Shown in pieces: positions 38,861 through 47,733 of a stretch of 64,000 bases of DNA. This DNA is from Azohydromonas caseinilytica (GTDB taxonomy: Bacteria > Pseudomonadota > Gammaproteobacteria > Burkholderiales > Burkholderiaceae_C): the NCBI RefSeq assembly GCF_012927045.1, contig NZ_JABBFW010000005.1:1-64000 (forward strand). Reading direction: 5' to 3'. The position numbers were made by a program, and so were the translations under genes. Within the stretch, counting starts at the first letter, position 1; the number at the start of each line of letters is the position of its first letter. Under the pieces are notes generated by a model, which saw nothing but the letters and a program-made list of their open reading frames with translations, did not search any database and was not told the origin of the DNA.

Positions 38861-40239
38861 ATCTTTCCGCTCAATCCACAGCCGCAGGCCTGCCCATGCC
38901 CGGGCGCCGCGGCAAGCAGGGCTTGGACAGGCCGCGCCCTGGTCTACTGCGGCGGCTTGCCCTACTGGTCCTGACCTTTTTTTGTGTGCTGCCCATGCAG
39001 TTCCAAGTCGGTTCGCGGGGCATGGGCCTGGCCATACTGATACTGGGCCTGCTGTCGATTGGCTTTTTCCTTGAGCGACTGCATAACGACCGCCTGGGCA
39101 AATACGAGGGGCAAATCATTGCCCTACTCCTGATTTTGACGACGGTTTTTCTCTTGGGAGCCGTGAGAGTTGGGGTCAAGGACACCGCCATGCTGGTGCA
39201 AAGCATCTACGGCATCGTGATGCTCTGTGGCTTCATGAGCTTGGCACAGCAGTATGCACGGGCCTACGGAGATTGCTTTGTCGATGCGGCCCTGAAACAT
39301 ATACTTCTCATCGGCGTGCTGCACGCCATTCTCCAGGCCATCATCCTGCTCTCGGCGCCCGTATCCCAGGCCATCTACAGCGTCATCTTCCTTTCCGAGG
39401 AAGCCAAGATTCATATTAGTCAAGGATATCGCTCTCCAGGTCTGTTCTCGCTGGGCGCTGCCATCCTGGGCACCTTCAATGCGCTGGTCCTGGTCGCTGG
39501 GGTGCTGACATTGCTGCGCCCCGAAAACCGCCCCTCCTGGGTAAGCGTGATCGTAGTGGCCCTCGCCGTGCTGATTCAAATTGCGGGCATTGCCATTTCA
39601 GGCCGCACTGGTTTTGTCGTGGTGATGTTATTTGGGGCAGCGCTCGCCGCGCGCGGCCTACTGGACCGTCGGTACCCGCTGGTGGGCCTCAATGTCTTCA
39701 AAGTCATCCTGGTGCTCCAGTTGCTGTTGCTGGGAAGCTTGGCATTCATTGACGTGGAGAGCATCGAAGCGAACCTGCAGTGGTCCTTCGAATTCATATT
39801 CTCCCTTATTGAAGGTCGCGGCCTGGAAACCCAATCGACCTCAATGCTTTTTGAGGAAATGTTCTTCCTGCCGGATACGGCCTGGGAGTTGCTGATCGGC
39901 ACGGGTAACTTCGGACGCAGCGCTGACCTTCCCTACATCGACTCCGACCCCGGCTACATTCTGATGATTTTCGGTGGGGGGCTGTTCGGCACGCTGCTGG
40001 CCATGAGTTTCTTTGCACTTATATTCTGGCAGTCTTTCTGCCTGCGGTGCCATCACCGGGCAGTGGCCTTTTTCATTCAATTCAGCGTCGTCGCCATTTT
40101 CATCCTGAACCTCAAGGACTTCTATTTTTTGCAGAATTCTGGCGTGACCCAGATCCTGCTATTCAGCCACGCCCTGCTGTTGACCGCGAGACACCGTCAT
40201 GCCCGTCAAGCCGCCCGCCAGCGCCTCCAAGACCACTGA
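38857..40239 (+). CDS. O-antigen/capsule polymerase, Wzy-like
   Basis: The 460-residue product is very hydrophobic with about ten to twelve membrane segments and a large loop before the last ones containing SGRTGFVVVMLFG and GTGNFGRSADLPYIDSDPGY. This architecture is typical of Wzy polymerases, which join repeat units at the periplasmic face. I take GTG 38857, overlapping the previous stop (GTGA); ATG 38896 is the alternative and gives 447 residues. Its end overlaps the next gene by 41 bases. Sequence conservation in Wzy is too low for a specificity call. Confidence 0.75.
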   Translation: MNLSAQSTAAGLPMPGRRGKQGLDRPRPGLLRRLALLVLTFFCVLPMQFQVGSRGMGLAILILGLLSIGFFLERLHNDRLGKYEGQIIALLLILTTVFLLGAVRVGVKDTAMLVQSIYGIVMLCGFMSLAQQYARAYGDCFVDAALKHILLIGVLHAILQAIILLSAPVSQAIYSVIFLSEEAKIHISQGYRSPGLFSLGAAILGTFNALVLVAGVLTLLRPENRPSWVSVIVVALAVLIQIAGIAISGRTGFVVVMLFGAALAARGLLDRRYPLVGLNVFKVILVLQLLLLGSLAFIDVESIEANLQWSFEFIFSLIEGRGLETQSTSMLFEEMFFLPDTAWELLIGTGNFGRSADLPYIDSDPGYILMIFGGGLFGTLLAMSFFALIFWQSFCLRCHHRAVAFFIQFSVVAIFILNLKDFYFLQNSGVTQILLFSHALLLTARHRHARQAARQRLQDH

Positions 40240-41215
40240 ACACGCCGCCCACGAGGCCTCCCTGGAACGCGTGGAACTCTCCGTCATCGTCGTCAATTGG
40301 AACGGCGGTGAGCTGCTGCGCGAGTGCATCGCCAGTTTGCAGCGGTGCCTGAAGGATTTTCCCGCTGAGTGGGAGGCCATCGTCGTGGACAACGGCTCCA
40401 CCGACGACTCGATGCAGAAGATCTGCGGCCTGCCTTGCGTGGTGACGGTGCTCAACGGCGGCAATTTCGGGTTCGGACGTGCTTGCAATATCGGGGCCCA
40501 GCATGCCCGTGGCCGACACCTGCTGTTCCTCAACCCGGACTGCGAAGTGCATCCGGGCTCCATCGAGCGCTGCCTGGCGGAATTGCAGAAGCCCGGCATC
40601 GGCGCCTGCGGCATTGCGCTGACCGACGAGAGCGGCCATATCTCCCGCACCTGCCACCGGTTTCCTAGCCTGCTGAGCTTCAGCAGCCGCATATTCGGCC
40701 TGAAATTCCTGCTGCGCGGCCGCTCACATGGCCCCATGCTGGATTGGGACCACAGTCATGACGCCGACGTGGACCACATCATTGGCGCCTTTTACATGGT
40801 GCGGCACGACACTTTCAAAAAGCTTGAAGGTTTCGACGAGCGCTTTTTTGTCTACCTGGAAGACCTGGACCTGTCGCTGCGCGTCAAGAAAAACGGCGGG
40901 CGCATCCGGTTTCTGGCTTCACCGCCATCTTTCCATGTGGGGGGCGGTGTCTCGCGCCAGATCAAGGCGCTGCGGCTCTTCTATTCCACGCGCAGTCGCA
41001 TCCTGTATGCCTACAAGCATTTTCCACGCTGGCAAGCGCATTTGCACCTTCTGCTGACCCTGCTGGTCGAGCCCGTGGCCCGCACGGGGCATGCCCTGTT
41101 GCAGCGCTCCATGGCGTCGTGGAAGGAATCCCTGGTCGGCCTAGGTCTGGTGTGGCTGGATCTGCCCAACATCCTGCGCACGCTCAAGCGCAGCGATGGC
41201 GCCGGCCAAGGTTAA
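40199..41215 (+). CDS. family 2 glycosyltransferase, rhamnosyltransferase-like (WbbL type)
   Basis: The 338-residue protein has LSVIVVNWNGGELL at 27-40, VDNGSTDDS at 63-71, the GNFGFGRACNIG motif and NPDCEV at 112-117, then FFVYLEDLDLSLRVKKNGG, characteristic of the rhamnosyltransferase-like GT2 group. dTDP-rhamnose made by rfbBDAC is therefore a likely donor. The first 24 residues overlap the polymerase gene and look disordered; a GTG just before VELSVIVV would avoid the overlap. Confidence 0.83.
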   Translation: MPVKPPASASKTTEHAAHEASLERVELSVIVVNWNGGELLRECIASLQRCLKDFPAEWEAIVVDNGSTDDSMQKICGLPCVVTVLNGGNFGFGRACNIGAQHARGRHLLFLNPDCEVHPGSIERCLAELQKPGIGACGIALTDESGHISRTCHRFPSLLSFSSRIFGLKFLLRGRSHGPMLDWDHSHDADVDHIIGAFYMVRHDTFKKLEGFDERFFVYLEDLDLSLRVKKNGGRIRFLASPPSFHVGGGVSRQIKALRLFYSTRSRILYAYKHFPRWQAHLHLLLTLLVEPVARTGHALLQRSMASWKESLVGLGLVWLDLPNILRTLKRSDGAGQG

Positions 41216-41243
41216 GCGCTTGTGCCAGCCTGGGCCTAAATCC

Positions 41244-42311
41244 ATGAAAGTCCTCCTGCTTTCCAAATATTCGCGTACCGGCGCCAGCAGCCGCCTTCGT
41301 ACGCTTCAATACCTCCCCTACCTGGCCAGCCAAGGTATAGAGGTCACCACGCAGACGCTGTTCGACGAGGCTTACCTCGCGAACCTGTATGCCAGCGGCC
41401 GACGATCGGCTCGGCATGTCGGGAACTGCTACGTCCAGCGCTTGTCAACCCTGCGGCAGGCAGGCCGGTACGACCTGCTTTGGATCGAGAAGGAGCTGTT
41501 TCCCTATTTTCCCGCGCTGGCTGAAGCCCTGCTGCGCAGGAGCGGGAAGAAATACGTGGTGGATTATGACGATGCCATATTTCACCACTACGACCTGGCC
41601 TCCAGCAGGATTTTCAGGACGGTGCTGGGCCGGAAAATCGACAATGTGATGCGCTACGCAGCCTGCGTGGTCGCGGGCAACGACTATCTGGCAGCTCGGG
41701 CCCGGGCTGCCGGCGCCCGCCGCACTGAAATCATTCCCACGGTGGTGGACCACACGCGCTACCGGCTACGACCCATGACGCCGACGGCGCGGCCGGTCAT
41801 TGGCTGGATCGGCTCCCCTTCCACGCAGAAATACCTGCTCGATATTCGCGAGGCCTTAAAAACGGCCTGCGCCACGCAGGGCGCGCGCTTGGTCGTGGTT
41901 GGGGGCACGCCTCAGATTGCAGAGGAGCTGCGGGATATTAACGTCGAAGTGGTGAAATGGTCGGAGGACAGCGAAGCCGACTGCATCGCCCGCTTCGACG
42001 TGGGCATCATGCCGCTGCGCGACGGCCCTTGGGAACAAGGCAAATGCGGCTACAAGCTCATCCAGTACATGGCCTGTGGCGTGCCGGTGATCGCTTCGCG
42101 GGTCGGCGCCAATATCGACATCGTGGAGAAAAGCCAATCCGGCCTGCTGGCCGGGTCCATACCAGAATGGAGCGAGGGCTTTCGCAGGCTGCTGGGCTCG
42201 GCCGAGGAGCGCCGGCGCCTGGGCCAACTGGGTCGCGAGGCGGTGGTCAGCCACTACTCCCTGCAGTCACAGGCTCCCGTGCTGGCCGGCATATTCCGCG
42301 GCCTGCAATAA
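41244..42311 (+). CDS. family 4-like glycosyltransferase
   Basis: The 355-residue protein starts KVLLLSKYSRTGASSRLRTLQYLPYL, and has VDYDDAIF, PTVVDHTRY, the domain-linking GWIGSPSTQKYL and C-terminal KCGYKLIQYMACGVPVIASRVG with the acidic residue region before it. This pattern is a GT-B enzyme of GT4 type. Composition is less GC-rich than the operon's rfb part. ATG 41244 is chosen from the family N-terminus; an earlier ATG would overlap the previous gene. Confidence 0.82.
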   Translation: MKVLLLSKYSRTGASSRLRTLQYLPYLASQGIEVTTQTLFDEAYLANLYASGRRSARHVGNCYVQRLSTLRQAGRYDLLWIEKELFPYFPALAEALLRRSGKKYVVDYDDAIFHHYDLASSRIFRTVLGRKIDNVMRYAACVVAGNDYLAARARAAGARRTEIIPTVVDHTRYRLRPMTPTARPVIGWIGSPSTQKYLLDIREALKTACATQGARLVVVGGTPQIAEELRDINVEVVKWSEDSEADCIARFDVGIMPLRDGPWEQGKCGYKLIQYMACGVPVIASRVGANIDIVEKSQSGLLAGSIPEWSEGFRRLLGSAEERRRLGQLGREAVVSHYSLQSQAPVLAGIFRGLQ

Positions 42312-42407
42312 CAGGGCCGTCCCGCAGAGGCGGAAATCCGCTCAACATCCCTTTTTCAGGTTTCAGCCTGCCCGCAGCACCCCCATAGAGCATCTGGAAT
42401 CCATTGC

Positions 42408-43556
42408 ATGCGAGTCGCCGTCGTTTCCAACACCGCCTGGTACCTGTTCAATTTCAGGCTCAACCTGATGCGCGCGCTGCAGGCCGATGGCCACGAAGTG
42501 GTGGCTGTCGCCCCGGCGGACGCGTATGCCGAGCGGCTGCGCGCGGCAGGCATCGGGTTCGAACCCGTGCCCATTTCCGGCGGCGGCACCAACCCGCTGG
42601 TGGAGCTGCAGTCGGTGCGCCGGCTGCGCGGCGTGCTGCGCCGCCGTGGCGTCGAGCTGGTGCTGAGCTACACGCCCAAGGGCAACCTGTATTCGGCATT
42701 GGCAGGCCTGTCCTGCGGGGTGCCCTTCGTGCCCAACGTCTCGGGGCTGGGGCGGGCCTTCATCCGGCGCTCGCCCGTGACGCTGGTGGCGCAGGCGCTG
42801 TACCGGCTGACCTTTGGCCGCGCGCTGCGGGTGTTCTTCCAGAACAACGATGACCTGAACGTGTTCGTGCATGCCGGCCTGGCGCGTGCCGAGCAGTGCG
42901 AGCGGCTGCCAGGCTCGGGGGTGGACTTGCGGCGCTTCACGCCCGCCCCCCTGCCGCAGCGCCCGGCCGATGCCCCGGTGTTCCTGCTGGTGGCGCGGCT
43001 GATGTGGGACAAGGGCGTGGGCGAGTACGTCGAGGCCGCGCGCCGGGTGCGGCAGCGCCATCCGCAGGCACGCTTCCGGCTGCTGGGCTTCGTGGACGTG
43101 GCCAACCCATCGGCAGTGCCGCGCGCCCAGGTCGAGCGTTGGGAGGCCGAGGGCCTGGTGGAGTACCTAGGCCCCACTGACGACGTGCGGCCTTTCCTGG
43201 CCGAGGCGGACTGCGTGGTGCTGCCTTCTTACCGCGAAGGCGTGCCGCGCACGCTGCTGGAGGCCGCTGCCATGGCGCGGCCCATCGTCACCACCGATGC
43301 TCCGGGCTGCCGCGACACCGTGATCGACGGCCAGAGTGGGCTGCTGTGCCGTCCGGCGGACGCGGCTGATCTAGGGGACAAGCTGCTGCGGTTCATCGAC
43401 TTGGCGCCCCAGGCGCGGCAGGCCATGGGTCACGCTGGCCGCGCGCTGATGGAGCGCTCGTTCAGCGAGCAACTGGTGCTGGACCGTTACCGGCAGCTCG
43501 TCAGCGATATCAGCGCGCACCGCAAGACGGCCCAGACAGCGGCCTGTAGCCGCTGA
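42408..43556 (+). CDS. family 4 glycosyltransferase
   Basis: The 382-residue GT-B protein starts RVAVVSNTAWYLFNFRLNLMRALQ, and has SYTPKGNLYSALAG, the GSGVDLRRF sugar-phosphate site, FLLVARLMWDKGVGEYV, and PSYREGVPRTLLEAAAMARPIV with the EG..R...E pattern of GT4. It resembles PglA/WbnE-type transferases for N-acetylgalactosamine-like donors, an inference only. GC content is high again. It is the last plus-strand gene of the locus; 30 bases separate it from the convergent acyltransferase. Confidence 0.86.
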   Translation: MRVAVVSNTAWYLFNFRLNLMRALQADGHEVVAVAPADAYAERLRAAGIGFEPVPISGGGTNPLVELQSVRRLRGVLRRRGVELVLSYTPKGNLYSALAGLSCGVPFVPNVSGLGRAFIRRSPVTLVAQALYRLTFGRALRVFFQNNDDLNVFVHAGLARAEQCERLPGSGVDLRRFTPAPLPQRPADAPVFLLVARLMWDKGVGEYVEAARRVRQRHPQARFRLLGFVDVANPSAVPRAQVERWEAEGLVEYLGPTDDVRPFLAEADCVVLPSYREGVPRTLLEAAAMARPIVTTDAPGCRDTVIDGQSGLLCRPADAADLGDKLLRFIDLAPQARQAMGHAGRALMERSFSEQLVLDRYRQLVSDISAHRKTAQTAACSR

Positions 43557-43586
43557 ACCGCCAGGCCCGGCTGGGACGGCTGGCCT

Positions 43587-44588
43587 TCAGAACGCACGGC
43601 CGTCCAGCGCGGCGGCGCGCGGAGAAAGGGACGAGCCGGCGGGCTTCATCTGCAACGCCGGCTTCTCGATGAAGTGCCAGGACAGCCAGGCCAGCACCAG
43701 CGTGCCGGCCACACTCAGGGCCAGCAGCAGGCCTAAAGGCTGGTTCTTGGTCAGCAGCAACACGCCCAGCTGCTGCACGGGCCAGGCCCAGAGATAGATG
43801 CCGTAGGACAGGTCGCCGAAGCGGCCGGCCTGGTTCAGCAGCGGCCAGGAGCGAGTGCCGATGAAGATCACGGTGGCCGGCACGATCAGCAGCAGCCCCA
43901 GCAGGTTGAACTTGGCGGCAATCGACGCTGCGCCCGCGGCGCACAACAGCGCCACCGTGCCAGCGCTTGGCTGGCGCCAAGCGTGCAAGACACCGGCGAA
44001 GAAGAAAGCGCTGAAATACGGCAGCAGCCGGATGCCGGGCCGCACGGCGCCGCTTTCGACCAGGGGCCCCACGAGCAGCATGTACAGGGGCCCAGCCACG
44101 CAAGCCAGGACAAGGACCACCAGGCGCAGACGGGCGCCGCTGGCCACGCCCAATGCCACCAGCGCCACGTAGCACAGGATCTCCAGCGGAATCGTCCACA
44201 GGGAGCCGTTCATGTGGGGCAAGGGGTTGCCTGGGAAGAAGCGACCGTCGATGTTGAGCAGCAGGAGGTTGGCCAGGTAAGCCGGCTGTGCCACGGTGCC
44301 TGTGGCGATGAAGGCCCCCAGCGTCGTGATCAGCACCACGGCGGCCAGCCCCGGCCAGATGCGCAGCAGCCGGCGCATTGCAAAGCGCTGCGGGTGCGGG
44401 TCTTTCAGCCAGCTCTTGCCGACCAGATAGCCGCTGATCGAGAAGAAAATGAGCACACCCAGGGCACCGTAGGAAACACTGCTGACGAGGTGCGGCTCCG
44501 GCCTGCCGGACAGCGCGAACTGGTGACTGACGAGGACCAGCATGGCGCCGAGCAGGCGCAGTCCGTCGAAATTGTTCTGGATGTGCAT
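43587..44588 (-). CDS. acyltransferase 3 family membrane protein (OafA-like)
   Basis: The 333-residue protein has about ten membrane segments. It begins with NNFDGLRLLGAMLVLVSHQF, which includes the conserved His of the acyltransferase 3 family, and has GVLIFFSISGYLVGKSW and the terminal WHFIEKPAL. It likely O-acetylates the polysaccharide or its precursor. ATG 44588 is used; a GTG two codons upstream is also open. It is the distal gene of the flippase-manC-tailspike-acyltransferase unit. Confidence 0.88.
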   Translation of the reverse strand: MHIQNNFDGLRLLGAMLVLVSHQFALSGRPEPHLVSSVSYGALGVLIFFSISGYLVGKSWLKDPHPQRFAMRRLLRIWPGLAAVVLITTLGAFIATGTVAQPAYLANLLLLNIDGRFFPGNPLPHMNGSLWTIPLEILCYVALVALGVASGARLRLVVLVLACVAGPLYMLLVGPLVESGAVRPGIRLLPYFSAFFFAGVLHAWRQPSAGTVALLCAAGAASIAAKFNLLGLLLIVPATVIFIGTRSWPLLNQAGRFGDLSYGIYLWAWPVQQLGVLLLTKNQPLGLLLALSVAGTLVLAWLSWHFIEKPALQMKPAGSSLSPRAAALDGRAF

Positions 44589-44642
44589 GGGCACGAGCGT
44601 AATGCGGAGGTCGGCGCTGCCTTTGTCCGCCAGACCGCGGCG

Positions 44643-46049
44643 TCAGACCTCGTAGGAACCGTTGATGCGGATGTCGCAGTCGGCGCTCATCGCCACCGGT
44701 GCAGCATCGACCCCACTGCCGTGGCTCAGGACCGTGATGGTTGTCGCCCCGGGATTGACCACGGCGGCAAGCTGGCCCGGGTACTTCAGCCGGCTGGCGA
44801 TGATCTCCACCGGAATGGCTTCGGCCGATGCGGACGCCTGGAACGGCAGGCCGCCGATGACGAGGTTGCCCGAGCTGGCTTGGCCTGAGGGTGCCAGTCG
44901 CAGCGAGAAATGCACGCGGTTGCCGATGCGCGTGAAGCGGCCCCAACGCGCGGCATAGTTCGCACGCCCGGCACCGGCTGCATCCGCAAGCGTTGGCTGG
45001 AATGCACCCTCCTCGTACCAGTCCAGCACCTTGGGCTGGGCGCACTCCATGTTGCCGGGCTGCAGTCCGTAGCCCAGGACCGTGCCGGTGGCGGTGGCCT
45101 GCACCAGGCCCAGGATCACGTTGCTGCCTTCGTTTTTGAACGTGCCCGTCGAGGTGCCGCCGCAGACGGTGTTGCCGGACGAACCCGCCTCGAAGCAGAC
45201 CTGCTCGGCACCGTTGCCTTCCCAGTCGCCGCCGACAAAGGTGTTGTACCGGCCGCCGGAGTCCACCGACAGGCCGCGCGCCTTGTTGTTCTGGCACACC
45301 ATCCCGACGAAGGTGTTGAGCTGCGCGTTTTCGATGAAGCAGCCGTGGCGGTTGTTGTATTGCAGGTCGGCGTTGAGCAGCGTGCCGCCGTTGGCGTCGG
45401 CCAAGCCCGGTTTCGTGGACCGCTTGTCGCTGAGCACCAGGCCGTCACGGCCATTGTTCTTGGCCCGGATGTTGATGAGCGACCACAGGTTGGCATTGGT
45501 GCCGCCCGGGGTGCCGACACGGATGCCGTCCTGCCCCATGCCGTACACGGCCACGTTCTCGACGGCGCAGCGCGTGCCCTCGATCACGATGCCATCGCCG
45601 CCGTTGCCCGCGCGCCCCTGCAGCGTGAACCCGCGCAGGACCGAACACGGCGAGATCAGCCGGAAAGCCGGGCCTTTCAGGCTCGCGGCTTTCACCAGCG
45701 TGGTGGCCCCGTCGGCCGCCATCGCTTCGCTGTCTCCCGCGCCGCGCAGCGTGATGCGCTTGTTGACAACCACGGTGGACGTGATCAGGAACTTGCCCGC
45801 CGGCAGCACCAACTCTCCACCGGTGGCGGCCAGGGCCGCCAGGGCGGCGTTGAATGCCGCCGTATCGTCCGCAACGCCATTGCCGACTGCGCCGAACTCC
45901 AACACGCTGCGGGCTTCGCGCGGGCTCTCCGGGGCATTGCGTTCCGCCGCGCGGGCCTCGGCGGTCACCAAACCTACCACCGCGGCTCCGCCGGCGGTCA
46001 ACAGCTCACGCCGCAGACGTCGCGCTTGACCGTCTTCCAGACTCGTCAT
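44643..46049 (-). CDS. Tat-exported right-handed beta-helix protein with tail-fibre-like C-terminus
   Basis: The 468-residue protein has an N-terminal Tat-like signal (RRLRRELLTAGGAAVVGL, about 10-27). At 50-63 LEFGAVGNGVADDT marks the start of a pectate-lyase-3/right-handed beta-helix repeat domain, with many short NxxG-type coils up to about 320. From 343 on it switches to DWYEEGAFQPTL and GRFTRIGNRVHFSLRL (371-386), the pattern seen in C-terminal domains of phage tail fibres and tailspikes. Function is unknown; a polysaccharide-binding or depolymerising role would fit the locus. It lies 59 bases downstream of manC. Confidence 0.8.
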   Translation of the reverse strand: MTSLEDGQARRLRRELLTAGGAAVVGLVTAEARAAERNAPESPREARSVLEFGAVGNGVADDTAAFNAALAALAATGGELVLPAGKFLITSTVVVNKRITLRGAGDSEAMAADGATTLVKAASLKGPAFRLISPCSVLRGFTLQGRAGNGGDGIVIEGTRCAVENVAVYGMGQDGIRVGTPGGTNANLWSLINIRAKNNGRDGLVLSDKRSTKPGLADANGGTLLNADLQYNNRHGCFIENAQLNTFVGMVCQNNKARGLSVDSGGRYNTFVGGDWEGNGAEQVCFEAGSSGNTVCGGTSTGTFKNEGSNVILGLVQATATGTVLGYGLQPGNMECAQPKVLDWYEEGAFQPTLADAAGAGRANYAARWGRFTRIGNRVHFSLRLAPSGQASSGNLVIGGLPFQASASAEAIPVEIIASRLKYPGQLAAVVNPGATTITVLSHGSGVDAAPVAMSADCDIRINGSYEV

Positions 46050-46108
46050 GTCTCACCTTCTTTTCGTCACCCACTCGCAGCCGCGCCAGGGCGCAGCCCG
46101 GCCGGCTG

Positions 46109-47539
46109 TCACCGACGCCCGTACGTGTCCTCGAACCGCACGATGTCGTCCTCGCCCAGGTACGAGCCCGACTGCACCTCGATGAGCTCCAGCGGCAGCC
46201 GCCCCGGGTTGCGCAGCCGGTGCGTCTCGCCCAGCGGGATGTAGGTGCTCTGGTTCTCGGCGAGCAGCGTGACCTTGTCGCCGCAGGTCACCTCGGCCGT
46301 GCCGCTGACCACGATCCAGTGCTCGGCGCGGTGGTGGTGCATCTGCAGGCTCAAGGACGCGCCGGGCTTGACCATGATGCGCTTGACCTGGAAGCGCGCG
46401 CCGGCGTCGATGCTGTCGTACCAGCCCCAGGGCCGGTGCACCTTGCGGTGCAGGTTGTGCTCGTCACGCTCGTCGCCGTGCAACCGCGCCACGATCTTCT
46501 TGACGTCCTGGCTGCAGTCGCGCCGGCTCACCAGCACCGCGTCGGGCGTCTCCACCACCACCACGTCGTCCAGCCCGACCACGCCCACCAGGCGGCTGGT
46601 GGCGTGCACCAGGGTGTTGCGGCTGTCCGCGACGATGGCGTCGCCCACCACGGCGTTGCCCTGCTCGTCCTTGGCCGCGACCTGCCACACCGCGTCCCAG
46701 GCGCCCAGGTCGTTCCAGCCCGCGTCCAGCGGCACCATGCGCAGCGCCAGGCCGCTGCCTGGGCAGCGCTCCATCACCGCGTAGTCCACCGACTCCGAGG
46801 GCACGGCGGCGAAGGCCTCGCGGCCCGGGCGCACGAAGCGCTCGTCGATGCCGCGCGCCGCGAAGGCCGTGCGCGTCGCCGCGGCGATGTCGGGTCTGAA
46901 GCGCTCCAGCGCGCTCATCCAGGCCGAGGCGCGCAGCACGAACATGCCGCTGTTCCAGTAATAGCCCCCGGTCTCCAGGTAGCGCTGCGCCGTGGCGGCG
47001 TCGGGCTTCTCCACGAACTGCGCCACCGTGGCGCCGTCGGCGCGGATGTAGCCGTAGCCGGTCTCGGGCCGGTCGGGCGTGATGCCCAGGATGACGATGG
47101 CGCCGTCGGCGGCCATGCGCACGGCCTGCTGCACGGCTGCGGTGAAGGCCGCGGCGTCGGCGACGGTCTGGTCCGCGGGCGTGACCACCAGCACCGGGTC
47201 GGCGCCGCCTTCCAGCGCCTGCAGCGCCGCCAGCGTCAGCGCCGGCGCGGTGTTGCGCCCGGCAGGCTCCAGCAGCACCGCCGCGGGCTCGCACCGGATC
47301 TCGCGCAGCTGCTCCAGCACCAGGAAGCGGTGCTCGTCGTTGCCCACCACCAGCGGCGCCGACAGCTCGATGTCGCCGCCGCCCAGGCCCTGCAGCCGCC
47401 GCACCGCCTGCTGGAACAGGCTCTGGTCGCCCGAGAGCACCAGGAACTGCTTGGGAAAGCCGGCACGCGACAGCGGCCACAGCCGCGTGCCGCTGCCGCC
47501 GGCCATGATGACGGGGGCGACGGGAATGGAAGGATGCAT
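46109..47539 (-). CDS. manC: mannose-1-phosphate guanylyltransferase / mannose-6-phosphate isomerase
   Basis: ManC/CpsB-type enzymes make GDP-mannose; the bifunctional type also isomerises mannose-6-phosphate. The 476-residue protein has the guanylyltransferase signature [17 protein letters not shown] at 9-25 and FPKQFL at 28-33, then a C-terminal type II isomerase cupin with QMHHHRAEHWIVVSGTAEV. No phosphomannomutase (manB) or GDP-mannose-modifying enzyme is seen in this window. ATG 47539 fits the family start; the frame remains open upstream. Confidence 0.93.
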   Translation of the reverse strand: MHPSIPVAPVIMAGGSGTRLWPLSRAGFPKQFLVLSGDQSLFQQAVRRLQGLGGGDIELSAPLVVGNDEHRFLVLEQLREIRCEPAAVLLEPAGRNTAPALTLAALQALEGGADPVLVVTPADQTVADAAAFTAAVQQAVRMAADGAIVILGITPDRPETGYGYIRADGATVAQFVEKPDAATAQRYLETGGYYWNSGMFVLRASAWMSALERFRPDIAAATRTAFAARGIDERFVRPGREAFAAVPSESVDYAVMERCPGSGLALRMVPLDAGWNDLGAWDAVWQVAAKDEQGNAVVGDAIVADSRNTLVHATSRLVGVVGLDDVVVVETPDAVLVSRRDCSQDVKKIVARLHGDERDEHNLHRKVHRPWGWYDSIDAGARFQVKRIMVKPGASLSLQMHHHRAEHWIVVSGTAEVTCGDKVTLLAENQSTYIPLGETHRLRNPGRLPLELIEVQSGSYLGEDDIVRFEDTYGRR

Positions 47540-47733
47540 GGAAGCCGGGAGAGGGCGCAGCCGCCAGCGGCCAGCCCGCAGTGAGAATGTGGAACGCGGG
47601 CAGTATAGGCCCCCCTTTGGGGTGACCCCGGCCCCGGCGGCGCCATGGACGCGCCGCGCGGTGCCATGGCACGCAGGCTCGAAGTCGCCCGCGCTGTCCG
47701 GGCCATGCCTGGGCGGCGGCTGCGGCCAGCGGC

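Noticed and set aside
42555-42575. GGGTTCGAACCC, resembling a tRNA T-arm
   Set aside because: It falls within conserved coding sequence of the GT4 gene, and no acceptor or anticodon arms flank it.
43563-43586. Hairpin AGGCC/GGCCT between the convergent halves of the polysaccharide locus
   Set aside because: Only a 5-bp stem with a long loop and no T-run on either strand; too weak to call a terminator.
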